Below are positions 33,828-44,063 of a DNA stretch of 64,000 bases, piece after piece; the stretch's first letter is position 1; each line of letters begins with the position of its first letter. Both the position numbers and the translations under genes were made by a program. The stretch spans positions 17,236,001-17,300,000 of the forward strand of contig NC_057764.1 of NCBI RefSeq assembly GCF_010389155.1, in the 5' to 3' direction. The DNA is from Erigeron canadensis. Its lineage: Eukaryota > Streptophyta > Magnoliopsida > Asterales > Asteraceae. Under the pieces are notes generated by a model that was given only the letters and a program-made list of their open reading frames with translations, was not told the DNA's origin and did no database searches.

Positions 33828-34840
33828 ATAATAACTACAAAACGTAATCACAAACCTCTCTAATTATATGTATATAGTTGGATTCAATAATTTTTAAAAT
33901 TAAGATAACACCACTTTTTCAACATATTTCTTTATCTAAATCTGTCAATATTTGATATTGTTATATAATAACATGTTTTAATTATATATGTTCACCGGGT
34001 ATTATCAAGATTAATAATCTATTATATATATATATAACCTTATGAATTCAAATAAAAAATATATATGAAAATGCAAAACGATCAATTCAAAAATGTAAAG
34101 AATTTTAAAATCAAAATAAAATTATAATATTGACAAATAATAGAAAAGATATATTTTTAGATTCTTTTGAACCCGTAAAGATTACATTTTAATATATATA
34201 CCCGGATATATATTATTGCTTAAAATGGTATATTAAAAAGAGATATTTGAATTATTAAATAAAAATAAATACAATACATATCTAATTGATAATGATGTCG
34301 TCAGTTTTGTTATGTATATCTATATTTATTTGAGAAATTGAGAGTTAAAGATTGATTAATTGAAATAATGACAGTTGTGTTTACTGTTTAGTGTATAAAT
34401 TACAATAAAATAAAAATAAATCTGATAATAGTGTATTTAACGTTTCATATGATTCATAATGGTCTTTAACAACAAAGTTTGATAATCATAACAAACATAT
34501 TTAAAGTTTAAACTATCATAAATAATATAAGTTTTGAGGTATAGTTTAACTTAATTCATTTGTAGACATATTTATACTAAATTAATAAATAATCTACTTT
34601 TTACTCTTTTCAATTCTCTAACTAACTTTAAAATACACAAATTACCTTAATTTTTAACATATCCCTAAAATATTTTACACTCATATTTATCCAAACTATC
34701 TATTTCCTTTATTAATTAATTTAAATATTTTTACCTAATGTCTTTATAATACTTTTAATAAAGTTATTTACAAAAGATACATCCTTTAACCATAAAATAA
34801 CTACACTACCGTTTACGTCAATTATTTTTAGATTAATAAC
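33828..34840. other. AT-rich intergenic stretch, nothing recognised
   Basis: No long frame or terminal repeat. Short TA microsatellite near 34,021-34,036. Confidence 0.55.
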
Positions 34841-35262
34841 CACATTGTTACCACCACCGCCACTAGCACTACCCGTTACCGCTACCGCCGCCGCATTGCA
34901 CGGGTACCCATCTCGTAACTTTAAGATAATCATGAATACTTTTAAGATAAACTAATAAGACACCATCTATTTAAGAATATAATAACTGTAGTTTTTGAAC
35001 ATAATTTTTTTTTAACATCTATACTATCTTATAATAATTATCAATTTCTCTCTCATAAAAATGTTAGATGGAAAATTACCATTTTACATCATTAATCCTT
35101 TATCTTCTAAATTATATCTACTATCACTTTACATCAATTACATTTACACAAATTAGTTACACAGTTGCACCCACCATGAACAACACCTCCACAGCCACCG
35201 TCACCACCGCCAATCATCGTCACCACCAAACCGTCGCCGCATCGCGCGGGTACAATGCTAGT
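34841..35262 (+). mobile_element. Two related Helitron-like 3' ends
   Basis: Two similar GC-rich tails occur: CCGCCGCATTGCACGGGTAC near 34,886-34,906 and CGCCGCATCGCGCGGGTAC near 35,234-35,252. The second ends ATG-CTAG-T (CTAG at 35,258-35,261), the Helitron terminus; the first reads CTCGT at the same place. Both are preceded by ACC-rich runs. The stem is short and the 5' ends are unknown. Confidence 0.5.
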
Positions 35263-36050
35263 AATATAATAATAAGTTTTTTTTTTTTTTTTTTAACATA
35301 GTACATCTATTTTTCTTATTCATCTATATATGTATAATATATGATAGGACAAAGAGAAGCGTGTTTTTTTCATAAACATAGATTCTCAATCTCATCTGTC
35401 CTTTTCATTTTCTCATTCTGATAATTTTCCAATCATTTTTATTGGACCCTTCTCATAGTCCCTTCTTGATAATTTGGTACATTTACTTAAATTCTTATGA
35501 GATTTTACTTTACATTATAGTTTGGTTGAAAGAAACGTTACATTCTTCTATAATTTTAAAGAGTATAACCTAGAGAGTAATGATATATATTTTAGTATTT
35601 ATCTTTTTGTCCTTTCAAGGATATATGATAAAATTGAAATGATACAAAACTGGTAAGTTTCGGCCCCGCATTGTGGGGCTTTAGATATCGTGTTGAAATA
35701 ATTACGTTGATTTAATTTATTTGTGTTGAATCTTACACCGCTCAATTATAAATTATTATGTCATTGATAGGTTTGTTACATATATATTTATTTAAGTGGG
35801 GAAATCACATGAGCTTCTTTATGCGAGTTGCTATGTTTCAATTATTTTAATTACGTTTTGTTATTGATGCACTATATATGTTAGTTAAAACTCTAACATA
35901 TGAAATAGATATTTATTTAAAGTGAATACCACAAATGATTCTAAAAGTTTATAATAATGAATAAATATAGTTGAATGAAAGTTTCAATACATAAGTTGAA
36001 AACATCAAAGGAGTAAAAGTATAAAAAAAAAGTCGAATAGTGGTACATAA
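35263..36050. other. AT-rich intergenic stretch with one isolated hairpin
   Basis: A GGCCCCGCATTGTGGGGC hairpin lies at about 35,663-35,680. It resembles Helitron terminal hairpins but has no CTRR after it on either strand. No gene. Confidence 0.5.
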
Positions 36051-36099
36051 TGCTACGAGATGCAATATATTGGTTGAAAACTCAATAAAGAAAAAGTAC

Positions 36100-36450
36100 A
36101 AAAAACTAATAAGTACCCCGTAGTTGAAAACTCAGACGAGATGCGATATGGCAAAATCATAATGATATTGGGTGAAACATGGACGAATCGTAACTCGCCA
36201 CGCAAGTGAGTTACTATTCATAAGGTACATATTGGTACGGGAGATGGACACGAAAAAGTTGCAATATTTTAGTTGAAAACCCAAAGGGAAAAATATTTGC
36301 AAAAAAAAAAAAAGAATAACTAGCCTATTGTTGAAAATCTAAATGGAATGCGATATGACAAAATCAAAATAATAGTTTGAGATATACCATGGACAAATAG
36401 AAACTCGCCACTAGGGTTTAGGGTTTAGGGGTGAGTTACTATTCATAACT
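36100..36450. repeat. Tandem repeat (~208 bp) with telomere-like insert
   Basis: ATGCGATATGGCAAAATCA...AACTCGCCAC at about 36,138-36,205 recurs at 36,346-36,412 and both copies continue into GTGAGTTACTATTCATAA. Between these blocks the first copy has four bases (GCAA) and the second has TAGGGTTTAGGGTTTAGGG (36,412-36,431), i.e. nearly three plant telomere heptamers. Confidence 0.75.
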
Positions 36451-36470
36451 CCATTTACCTTAATATTATA

Positions 36471-36725
36471 TTCCTTCCGTCTCATTAAAAGTGTCCTATT
36501 TTGAATATTCAAAGTCTTTGTTTTTAAACTGACCTTAACTATTTTTTTTTGTGTTATATAAAACTTGATAAAAATTATATGATTAAAAACCACATTTAAA
36601 ACACAATCAATACATATAACTTTCATCAAATATTATCTAACACAAATAATATTATTTAAGGTCAAAGTTGCAAATGTTAGACTTTGAAAATTAAGAACAT
36701 GACACTTCTAGTGGGACGAAGAGAG
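36471..36725. mobile_element. Stowaway-type MITE, 255 bp, TSD TA
   Basis: Left end TTCCTTCCGTCTCATTAAAAG and right end CTAGTGGGACGAAGAGAG are inverted and match the CTCCCTCCGTCCCA terminus of plant Stowaway elements (Tc1/mariner). TA flanks at 36,469-36,470 and 36,726-36,727. Confidence 0.85.
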
Positions 36726-36835
36726 TATATAATAAATTAACATGACGTGTATGTAAGGATGACACACATAAATCAAGAAATGGTTCAAATACCTTTTTTA
36801 GAATAAAGCTCTAATATATATATATATATATATAT

Positions 36836-37023
36836 GGGAATGGTAATATAAGGTTGCTAGGTACCTAAGCTTAGGTGTGTAACACGTACATATTAGTTTT
36901 TCATTCCATAAAATTAATGGAGGCCCAAACATTTATTTATTAAACAAATTTTTTTAAAAAGTAGTATGTGAGGTGTTCCACACCGAAGTTTAGGTGTCGG
37001 ACAACCTTATGTTCACTTTTCCC
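36836..37023. mobile_element. MITE, about 188 bp, in TA microsatellite
   Basis: Inverted ends GGGAATGGTAATATAAGGTTG and GGGAAAAGTGAACATAAGGTTG (complement), continuing imperfectly into TAGGTGT. Flanked by TA runs, so the TSD cannot be read. Confidence 0.7.
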
Positions 37024-37059
37024 GTATATACATATAGTAAAAAGATATATACATATATA

Positions 37060-37445
37060 GGGGTGAGATAATTTGAGACCACCTCTTATTTTAAGACCAA
37101 CTAGGACCATTGATTTTTGTACACCATCATGATCTACTACGATATACAAGACTTTTTTGTAAAAACACTAAAACTTTCCGGCGATGGATCCATAGAAAAA
37201 TCATGTGTAAGTTACTTACACATGTGTAACTTACACATGTGTAACTTACTTACACATATGTAAGTGTGTAAGTTTGTAAGTTAACTTACACATGATTTTT
37301 CTGTGGGCCCGTCGCTTGAAAGTCTTAGTGTTTTTACAAAAAAGTCTTGTATATCATAGTAGATCATGATAGTGGTGTGTAACTTACGAAAATCAATGGT
37401 CTTTTTTTGGACTTTTTTTAGTTGGTCTCAAATTATCTTTTCCCT
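37060..37445. mobile_element. Foldback MITE, about 386 bp, Mutator-like
   Basis: Ends GGGGTGAGATAATTTGAGACC and the complement AGGGAAAAGATAATTTGAGACC. Further matching arms extend through GACTTTTTTGTAAAAACACTA. The centre (37,205-37,290) repeats CTTACACATGTGTAA palindromes. Flanking 9-mers ACATATATA and ACATCTATA differ at one base. Confidence 0.75.
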
Positions 37446-37479
37446 ACATCTATATATATATATATATGTATATATACAG

Positions 37480-37650
37480 GAAAAGGTTCATGTGAGAACC
37501 ATTTGAATTGGGAGAACCATGAGAACTTTTAAATTATAACTTGATGTTCATATGTGAATGATATATATGTGAACAAATTTGCATATGAACAAATGAAATA
37601 ATACTTGAAATATCTATGTTCATATGTGAAAAATTCTCACATGAACCTTA
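37480..37650. mobile_element. Small MITE, about 170 bp
   Basis: Inverted ends AAGGTTCATGTGAGAA (37,487-37,502) and TTCTCACATGAACCTT (37,629-37,644), with several TTCATATGTGAA palindromes inside. TA-repeat flanks hide the TSD. Confidence 0.7.
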
Positions 37651-37663
37651 CTATATATATATA

Positions 37664-37774
37664 TACCATTGTTTTTGATTGATGTACCACAATGTACAAG
37701 TTTACTGTTGACTGTACATACCAGTATTGCAGAAATATGGTACATCATACAAAACAAATGGTACTAATATCACT
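37664..37774. mobile_element. Very small foldback element, about 110 bp
   Basis: Left ACCATTGTTTTTGATTGATGT and right complement ACCATTTGTTTTGTATGATGT form imperfect inverted arms. Nearest neighbours are TA repeats. Confidence 0.55.
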
Positions 37775-37799
37775 TCCCTATATATATATATATATATAT

Positions 37800-38493
37800 A
37801 TCTTCATCGCTAAAACAAACCAACTATCTGAGAAAAGTCTTATCTCACGGATTCGAGAGTTATACGTGTGTGGTTCACGGTAGAGGACTCTAAGACTTCC
37901 AGGTAATTTGTTCGAGCGTATTCAGAGGTTTGAACTTAGGACCAGATCTTGTAACAATGTGAGCACGAGGAATGTTTTGATATATGTTGAAATTGACGTT
38001 GGATTCTGAAGACCAGGTTTTCGAATGATTACTCTCATGTGATGCACCGCTAGTGGAAATTGTTGTTGTTCCTCTGGAGTCTTTGGAGCCGGTATTTCAA
38101 ATCAGTGGGAGTCGGTTGAGATTGATGATGATTCAATGGAGGTCTTTTCATTGACAAAGTTAATGTGTCTGACTGTATTGCAGCAGTTTACAACTTCAAT
38201 GAGACTTTCAGGTGACTCATGAAAAGGGACGCTGCAACTAGATATATGCACGGATTGAAGTTTGGTTTATTTTTAGGAGCTGGACTGAAGATTTGTGTTC
38301 GTATCTGTTTTATTGAAATCTTAGCTTATTCAAGGAGAATTGAAGACTTGAAAAACTTTAGTTGTCGAAGTTTTAGTTTGTTCTTGGAGTTGAAGGCTTA
38401 CAGGATTTCTCTTATTTGAAGATTACTCGAGTTACTGTTTGACCAAGATATTGTTTGCTTGAATAGCGGGATGAAGTTTATCGCAAGGTCTTC
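37800..38493 (+). pseudogene. Degenerate internal tail of an LTR retroelement
   Basis: Lies directly before a polypurine tract and LTR. No continuous frame is left; short frames show no recognisable Pol motif. The call rests on position only. Confidence 0.4.
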
Positions 38494-38758
38494 AAGTGGG
38501 AGATTGTTGGGTTTGAACTCCTAGCTATATGGGTTTGTTTATTGGATGATTAGTAGGCCAATTTAAGCCTAACTTGTTCACCAAGTTATTAACCACAGTC
38601 TGTCTCCTACATATATTTTTATCATGTAATTGTGATCTAATGGTTTAGAATATATAATTAACATAGTTGCAACCGGTGGACTAGGTTCTTCTATTTTCTT
38701 GTTATATTTTCTTGTTTAATTGTGCCCGATGTGCTTAAGGCTAAGGTTGTTCCTAACA
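38494..38758 (+). repeat. Polypurine tract and 3' LTR of a degenerate copia-type element
   Basis: AAGTGGGAGAT (38,494-38,504) is a typical copia PPT and is followed by a TG...CA unit, TGTTGGGTTTGAACTCC to GTTGTTCCTAACA (38,505-38,758, 254 bp). The 5' LTR was not found in the window. Confidence 0.65.
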
Positions 38759-38806
38759 GTTTTCTATATCAAGTTTTGTTAAAATATCTAACTAGGAAGA
38801 ACTCTG

Positions 38807-38998
38807 ATAGACCAACGGTTGAGGCCTTTTTAATTAATTATTTGTCTTTCACCTTTGGAAGTCCACCTAGTTCGAGTCCCACTTCCCACATTTGTAGGGG
38901 TGGATTAATCACTAACATGGGTTTTTTGAAAGTCCCGAGCTTCACTCAGACATGCATATAACTTAGAAGTGAAAGTAGGATAGAATGTCATTTGGAAA
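38807..38998 (+). mobile_element. SINE, second copy of the 32.4-kb family
   Basis: B box AGTTCGAGTCC at 38,869-38,879 and the following CCACTTCCCACATTTGT...GGTGGATTAAT match the SINE at 32,369-32,554, as does the end GAATGTCATTTGGAAAAA. The A-box part is diverged and the TSD unclear. Confidence 0.75.
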
Positions 38999-39038
38999 AA
39001 TATCTTTCATTTTTCTGTTATTTAGTTTAATTAAAATA

Positions 39039-40482
39039 TGTGACACCCCTAACCATAGGATTACACATTTGTCTAATTACCACACGTATCCTTGCGAACA
39101 ATTCTGAACTTACCTACCTACTATACTACATGGGATCGGGTTCTCTACCCGTTAGTGTATGTATTTAGTGAGAAATTAATTTCTTATTTAATAAAAATAA
39201 AATATACATCAGTGTGGTACTCAGGTTATAATCTAGGTTGAACCACCTAAATCTTTATACCATGACTTTGGTAGAAATCTTTCACACCTCAGCTAAGGTG
39301 GAATAATCCGAATGTAACGCTAAACACACACACACATGGGTATTACATAGAGTAAAACTAATGCAATTCATTAAGAAGAACAAGGTTCCAAGAGATCCAA
39401 AAAAGTAAACATAAAGTAACATAAGTGAATACATAAAAAGTTTCCTCAGAAGAGAATGGCTAAAGTATAACGCCCAAGTTCTAATGCATAATAAGAGAAC
39501 AAGTAACATGATTCATGACTGTCTTTAAACCTTAACTCCAGCTCAAACCTTCTCTCACTTGGTTATCTAAAAGGAACACTTGAAGATCCAAGAAGAAAAT
39601 GAAGTTTGGCTTCAAGTTTACTATACATTCTAGTATAAGATCATGATACCCACGATACATTCTCCAAGATAAAAATGTTGATTTGTAGAATCTTCTCAAT
39701 ATTTCATTGACGAAGATCTTTGTAACACTTACGCGTCTGAAAAGCCTTCTTCTTTGTTTTCCATATGGTGAATGAGAAAACATTGTAAGGACTTACACAC
39801 ACTTGTCTATTTTCATAAATGGATAAAGTAAGTCACATACATGACCTGTCACATGCAAGGTTGTAAATATTGTTTTCGGTATCGTATCGGCCGACCCCTG
39901 ATATGCGATATATCGGATATATCGGATATCCTAATTTGTAAAGGCATTTATCTAAAAAATATATATATATACTACCAATATATATAATTTTACATACCTT
40001 TCAATCTTAATTGTTATGTTACGAAGCAAATTTTAAATACCTTTTAATCTTAAAGTCAGAAACCTTATTTTTGGTTTTAACCCGTGTTTTTTAAAAAAAA
40101 GTCAAACTTTTTTTGACCAATATTGACCGATATTGATCGACATTTGACCAAAACGATAAGTTCAGCCGATGACCCTTATTTCGTATCAGCTGAAGGCCGA
40201 TATCCGATATATCACCGATATATTGACCGATATGGCTGATATTTGCAACCATGGTCACATGTCAATCATGTGAACGTTTGGAAGCAAGTTTTATCTTTAA
40301 CTTTCTCACTCACTCATATTTGACTTAAAAAAGTGTACACCACTAGAATTATTTTCGACTAGCTCATATAGAATGACATTCGCTGATAACTTACATTAGC
40401 GAAAGTAATCCTCAACAAATCCATGTCATAACAGAGTACAACATATAACTTGAATCATATCAATTGATTATCTTGTTGTTAA
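39039..40482. other. Possible old gypsy-type LTR remnant, interrupted by a MITE
   Basis: TGTGACACCCCTAACC at 39,039 resembles the TGTAACACCCC start of plant chromovirus LTRs, but no end, TSD, PBS or PPT was found. The stretch has no credible gene and is interrupted at 39,856-40,253. Confidence 0.3.
39856..40253. mobile_element. hAT-type MITE, 398 bp, TSD GTCACATG
   Basis: Perfect 8-bp TSDs at 39,848-39,855 and 40,254-40,261. Inverted ends CAAGGTTGTAAATAT and the complement CATGGTTGCAAATAT. Inside, CCGATAT-type motifs are repeated in both arms (ATATCGGATATATCGG). No transposase. Confidence 0.9.
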
Positions 40483-41157
40483 CTAGGTGATACCCGTGCG
40501 TTGCACCGGGCTATTCTGTTTTCTAATATAATTCATTGTAAATGAAATGCAATAAAAATAATCTTACCAAAAATAAATTTCATTATTTGAAAATCTAATC
40601 ATTTATATAAAAAAACATATTATGAATACTGGTAAAATGAATATCTAATTATAATATTTTTTCCGCATGAACTCTATAAGTCATCTCATCTCAATTTTTT
40701 ATTGTTTTCATTTTTCATTTTTGCCATTAATGGATGCTGTTAGGTGAACCAAAATTATGTAATATCATGCCGTGAGACAACACGACTAACATTTTCATTG
40801 GTCTTCTCATATGTACAATAGTTTATCAGTACTCAATACACTTCAAATAATAACCACCAAATACTTTACAAGATTTCAAGAATCATGGTATAAAGTTTAA
40901 ATGATTAATTCATCCATCACTTTTTGATTCAACTTTCAGTATACATGTGGTATAAACAAAAACTGAACACATCTCTAATCTTTCAGATTCCATTTACCTT
41001 TTTGATCATAAATAATGTCTAAGCAAAAGACCTCGCAAAACTCTTTCAGCCATTTGTATAAAGAAAAGTAAGCTTATGATTATGTAAAGAAAAACTTATG
41101 ATTGTATAAAGAGAAGTTTATGCTTGTAGATAGGTAAGAAAATTTAAATTCACCATA
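40483..41157 (-). mobile_element. Helitron (3' end clear, 5' end uncertain)
   Basis: On the minus strand the hairpin CCCGGTGCAACGCACGGG is followed by TATCAC and CTAG (40,483-40,486), then T: a plant Helitron 3' terminus. The right border is set only by the next unit at 41,163 and is uncertain. About 0.7 kb, AT-rich, no Rep/helicase frame, so non-autonomous. Confidence 0.65.
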
Positions 41158-41292
41158 TAAATTGTATATTAGTCGAACGTCGATCTAAAAAAAATATATG
41201 TAACGGGTTTTTTCTTTTCCAAATATCGTAAATTGAAAGGACTAGACTCGATAAACTGAAAAAAACAAATTTTTTTTTCTTTTTCTTTTACC

Positions 41293-41491
41293 CCCACTGC
41301 GCCGCAGTGGGATTGGACACTCCCCACTGCGCCACAGTGGGAAACCTCGGCTCTGCAGTGCAAAACCCCCACCGCGCTGCAGTGAGATTGGACACGCTCC
41401 CACTGCGCCGCAGTGGGAGAAAATCATCTCGGAGCCGCAGGTTTCCACTGCGCCGTAGTGGGCAAAATCACCCCTACTGCGCCGTAGTGGG
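41293..41491. repeat. Array of CCCACTGCGCCGCAGTGGG palindromes
   Basis: Six clear copies at 41,293-41,311, 41,323-41,341, 41,368-41,386, 41,399-41,417, 41,444-41,462 and 41,473-41,491, each a 19-bp near-perfect palindrome with few mismatches, plus a degenerate half at about 41,346-41,361. Spacers of 11-27 bp differ. It is the most GC-rich patch of the middle region and lies inside the proposed gypsy LTR. Confidence 0.92.
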
Positions 41492-42124
41492 CACCAGATC
41501 AGCAACCCTAAACTCCTTTCGACACTTGATCAAACTTACAACCTTCAGATTTCAAAACAGTCTTCTTAAAACACATTTCAGAGATTTCCCACAACAGTAT
41601 AGACACATTTTAAACATAATTACAACATCAACTTGTTTAAAACCTCATGAACACCATCATTGGGTCATTTACCCATTTTACACTATTCTCGCCCAAAATA
41701 CAACTATACAAACTTCCCAAAAGTTTTGCATTTGACCTTTTACAGAAATTTAACAAAAGTATGACCATCAACTAAATGTATCAAGAGCCATGAGGAGAGA
41801 GATTTCTAAGCCTCTATTCCAAACGATTGTCATTCATCCATGAACGGCCTAATACCTTCTAGTCTTGCAAAATCTTTACTTCTAATGCTTCAAGCTTCAA
41901 CCAACAACTAGTTCCTTCTTCCGGAACTACCTATAAAATGGTAAACAACTAAAATATAAGCAAAGGCTTAGTAAATATACTTGTAGACATTTATGAACAC
42001 GAAGGAGGGCATCGTACAAAGGACTATCACATGTAACCTATGGCATCGTCATGCCACATTTACATACTCACCTTTGCACACTAAACACTTTACATGGATT
42101 CATATAAGCAAACAACATAAACAT

Positions 42125-42219
42125 GATCGACTATCGGGGTTCTTAGGCCCTGGAGGTTCTTAGGGCTCACTAGATCAACTATCGGGGTTCTTAGGCCCCA
42201 GAGGTTCTTAGGCTTCATA
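42125..42219. repeat. 48-bp tandem duplication
   Basis: Two copies of GATC(G/A)ACTATCGGGGTTCTTAGG...GGTTCTTAGG with few differences, within the proposed gypsy LTR. Confidence 0.85.
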
Positions 42220-42475
42220 ACTATGCCCCATATGGGCCTATGCCAAATCAATCACCACACATGGATAAACAAACTTCAACATAATGTGGTCGATTGACCC
42301 AACGTATACATGAAGGTATGCAAATATACTCACCTCCTCCGCAACTTGGACAATGACTTGATAAAAAGATAAAGCACACAACAAGCTTCAACCTAAGATC
42401 ATAACATAAAATGTATAAGCCCACATTTACAACTTGACTAGCTCAACCTAGTCATACTCAATCACTAGCCTTTCT

Positions 42476-42785
42476 TGTTAGAAATCCAAAAATAGTGATA
42501 AATTGTAATTTAAGTTAGTGGATGTTATTGTTGTTAAGACATGGTGAAATGATTTCTAAGGATGAGGGACTAGGAGTGTCAATTAGCTTAATTGTAGATT
42601 TAGACTATAAATACCCTCAACTCCTTAGAAATCATAAGCCTTTTTATCCATTTTTTACACATACAACAAAAACAGATCGTCTCTCTCTCTCTTTAGAAAA
42701 TCACACACACTAAACATACCAAGAACACACACACTTGAACCGCAATTGTTGAGATCGAATCAATAGCAGAAATCGTGTTATTACA
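42476..42785 (+). repeat. 5' LTR of element B (310 bp)
   Basis: TGTTAGAAATCC to GTGTTATTACA. TATA box CTATAAATACCC at about 42,605-42,616, then a CT-rich and CA-rich end. Promoter for the element RNA by analogy to other LTRs. Confidence 0.96.
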
Positions 42786-42787
42786 TG

Positions 42788-42799
42788 TGGTATCAGAGC
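42788..42799 (+). promoter_or_regulatory. Primer binding site, initiator tRNA-Met type (element B)
   Basis: TGGTATCAGAGC, two bases after the LTR; full match to the common copia PBS. Confidence 0.95.
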
Positions 42800-43209
42800 A
42801 AAACATCACTTTGATATCGATCCATAACTGTTTTTGATCTCAATTTTCATTCAAAATCAATTCAAAACCATTTCCTCAAAATCCGTCCCTATTTCATTAT
42901 AATTCTTCATTCAAATCACATAAAATCATTAGTTTTTGTTCATCAATCGATTCCTCATAGCTCAAAACGTATTCCTGTTGAATTTTACAATCCAATTCAA
43001 TCTAAATCTCTAGATTGAATTTTTGGTTTTTGGCGCTAAAATTTGGGTTTTGATTCTGTTGTGTTATAGGCTGAATTGTGTATTAGGATTTGTTGCGGAC
43101 GTAATTACAAACGTTTTGCAAGTAATTTCACATTCTAACACTCAGTAAATCGAAAGTTATTGAAGCTTGAAAATTCATCAATGGAGTTCTTACTTTGTGT
43201 TTTGTTGGA

Positions 43210-44010
43210 GAAGACGACTTCAAACGATCTTCACTAGGACGATCTTCACAAGATCGTCTCAGTGTTTGATTCTTCATACTTGATACATTATGTGTTGTGA
43301 CTTGTAGGACGATCCTCACAAGATCGTTCTAGCAAGTGTGGTTGTTGGAAAAGTGTTGTTTGTGGCTAACTGATCCATTTTGGATTGGTTTGGTCAAAAT
43401 TGGCAGAAACTAAGACGATCTTGCCAAGATCGTCTTAGTTACCTGACTACTAAGACGATCTTGACCAAGATCGTCTCAGTGTCTGTTGTTTGTTGAGTTG
43501 GTGTGATTGATCATTTGAAGTTGTTGTGATTGGGAATCACACACTTCCTGGGTAACTGATCATTATTAATTGGTTTTGATCAAATCAAATTTCTTCCAAT
43601 TCAAATCAAATTTCTGTCCAAATTTTTCAAAAATACTTAGAAAATTTTTCCAAGTCTTCCAAGACGATCTTCACAAGACCGTTTCATTTTCTTTATCAAA
43701 AATTCCAAAACGATCTTATCCAAGATCGTTTCATTTCCAAAGTTCTTTATACTTCAATTTCATTTTCAATTTCCTTTAATTCCTTTTCAGTTTCCATTTC
43801 CAAAACTCAAAATCATTCCTCAATTTCAGTTTCATTCAATACTTAGCCAAATTTCATCAAATTTCATTCAAGACGATCTTCTTTGAATCGTCTCATTCTT
43901 CTTAAACTCAAGACGATTTGTTTCAAGTCGTTCTTACTTTCATTCATCTAGGACGATCTCTTCTAAGACGATCTTTTCCTAAGACGATCTTCCCAAGATC
44001 GTTTCATCTT
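43210..44010 (+). repeat. Palindrome cluster ACGATCTT...AAGATCGT in leader of B
   Basis: About nine units between PBS and gag, e.g. near 43,229, 43,308, 43,413, 43,452, 43,661, 43,709, 43,874 and 43,981. Arms are ACGATCTT and AAGATCGT with 2-5 nt centres and some mismatches. Same core as in A and C, different loops. Confidence 0.85.
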
Positions 44011-44063
44011 CTGAAATTTTCAACTTTCATTCCAATTCAAGATCCAAATCAAATCTCTTTCTA

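Noticed and set aside
35663..35680. Helitron terminus at the GGCCCCGC...GTGGGGC hairpin
   Set aside because: No CTRR within the expected distance on either strand.
41242..41735. Overlapping ORFs rich in HCGAVG / LRRSG repeats
   Set aside because: They are translations of the GC palindrome array on both strands; the repeats explain the open frames.
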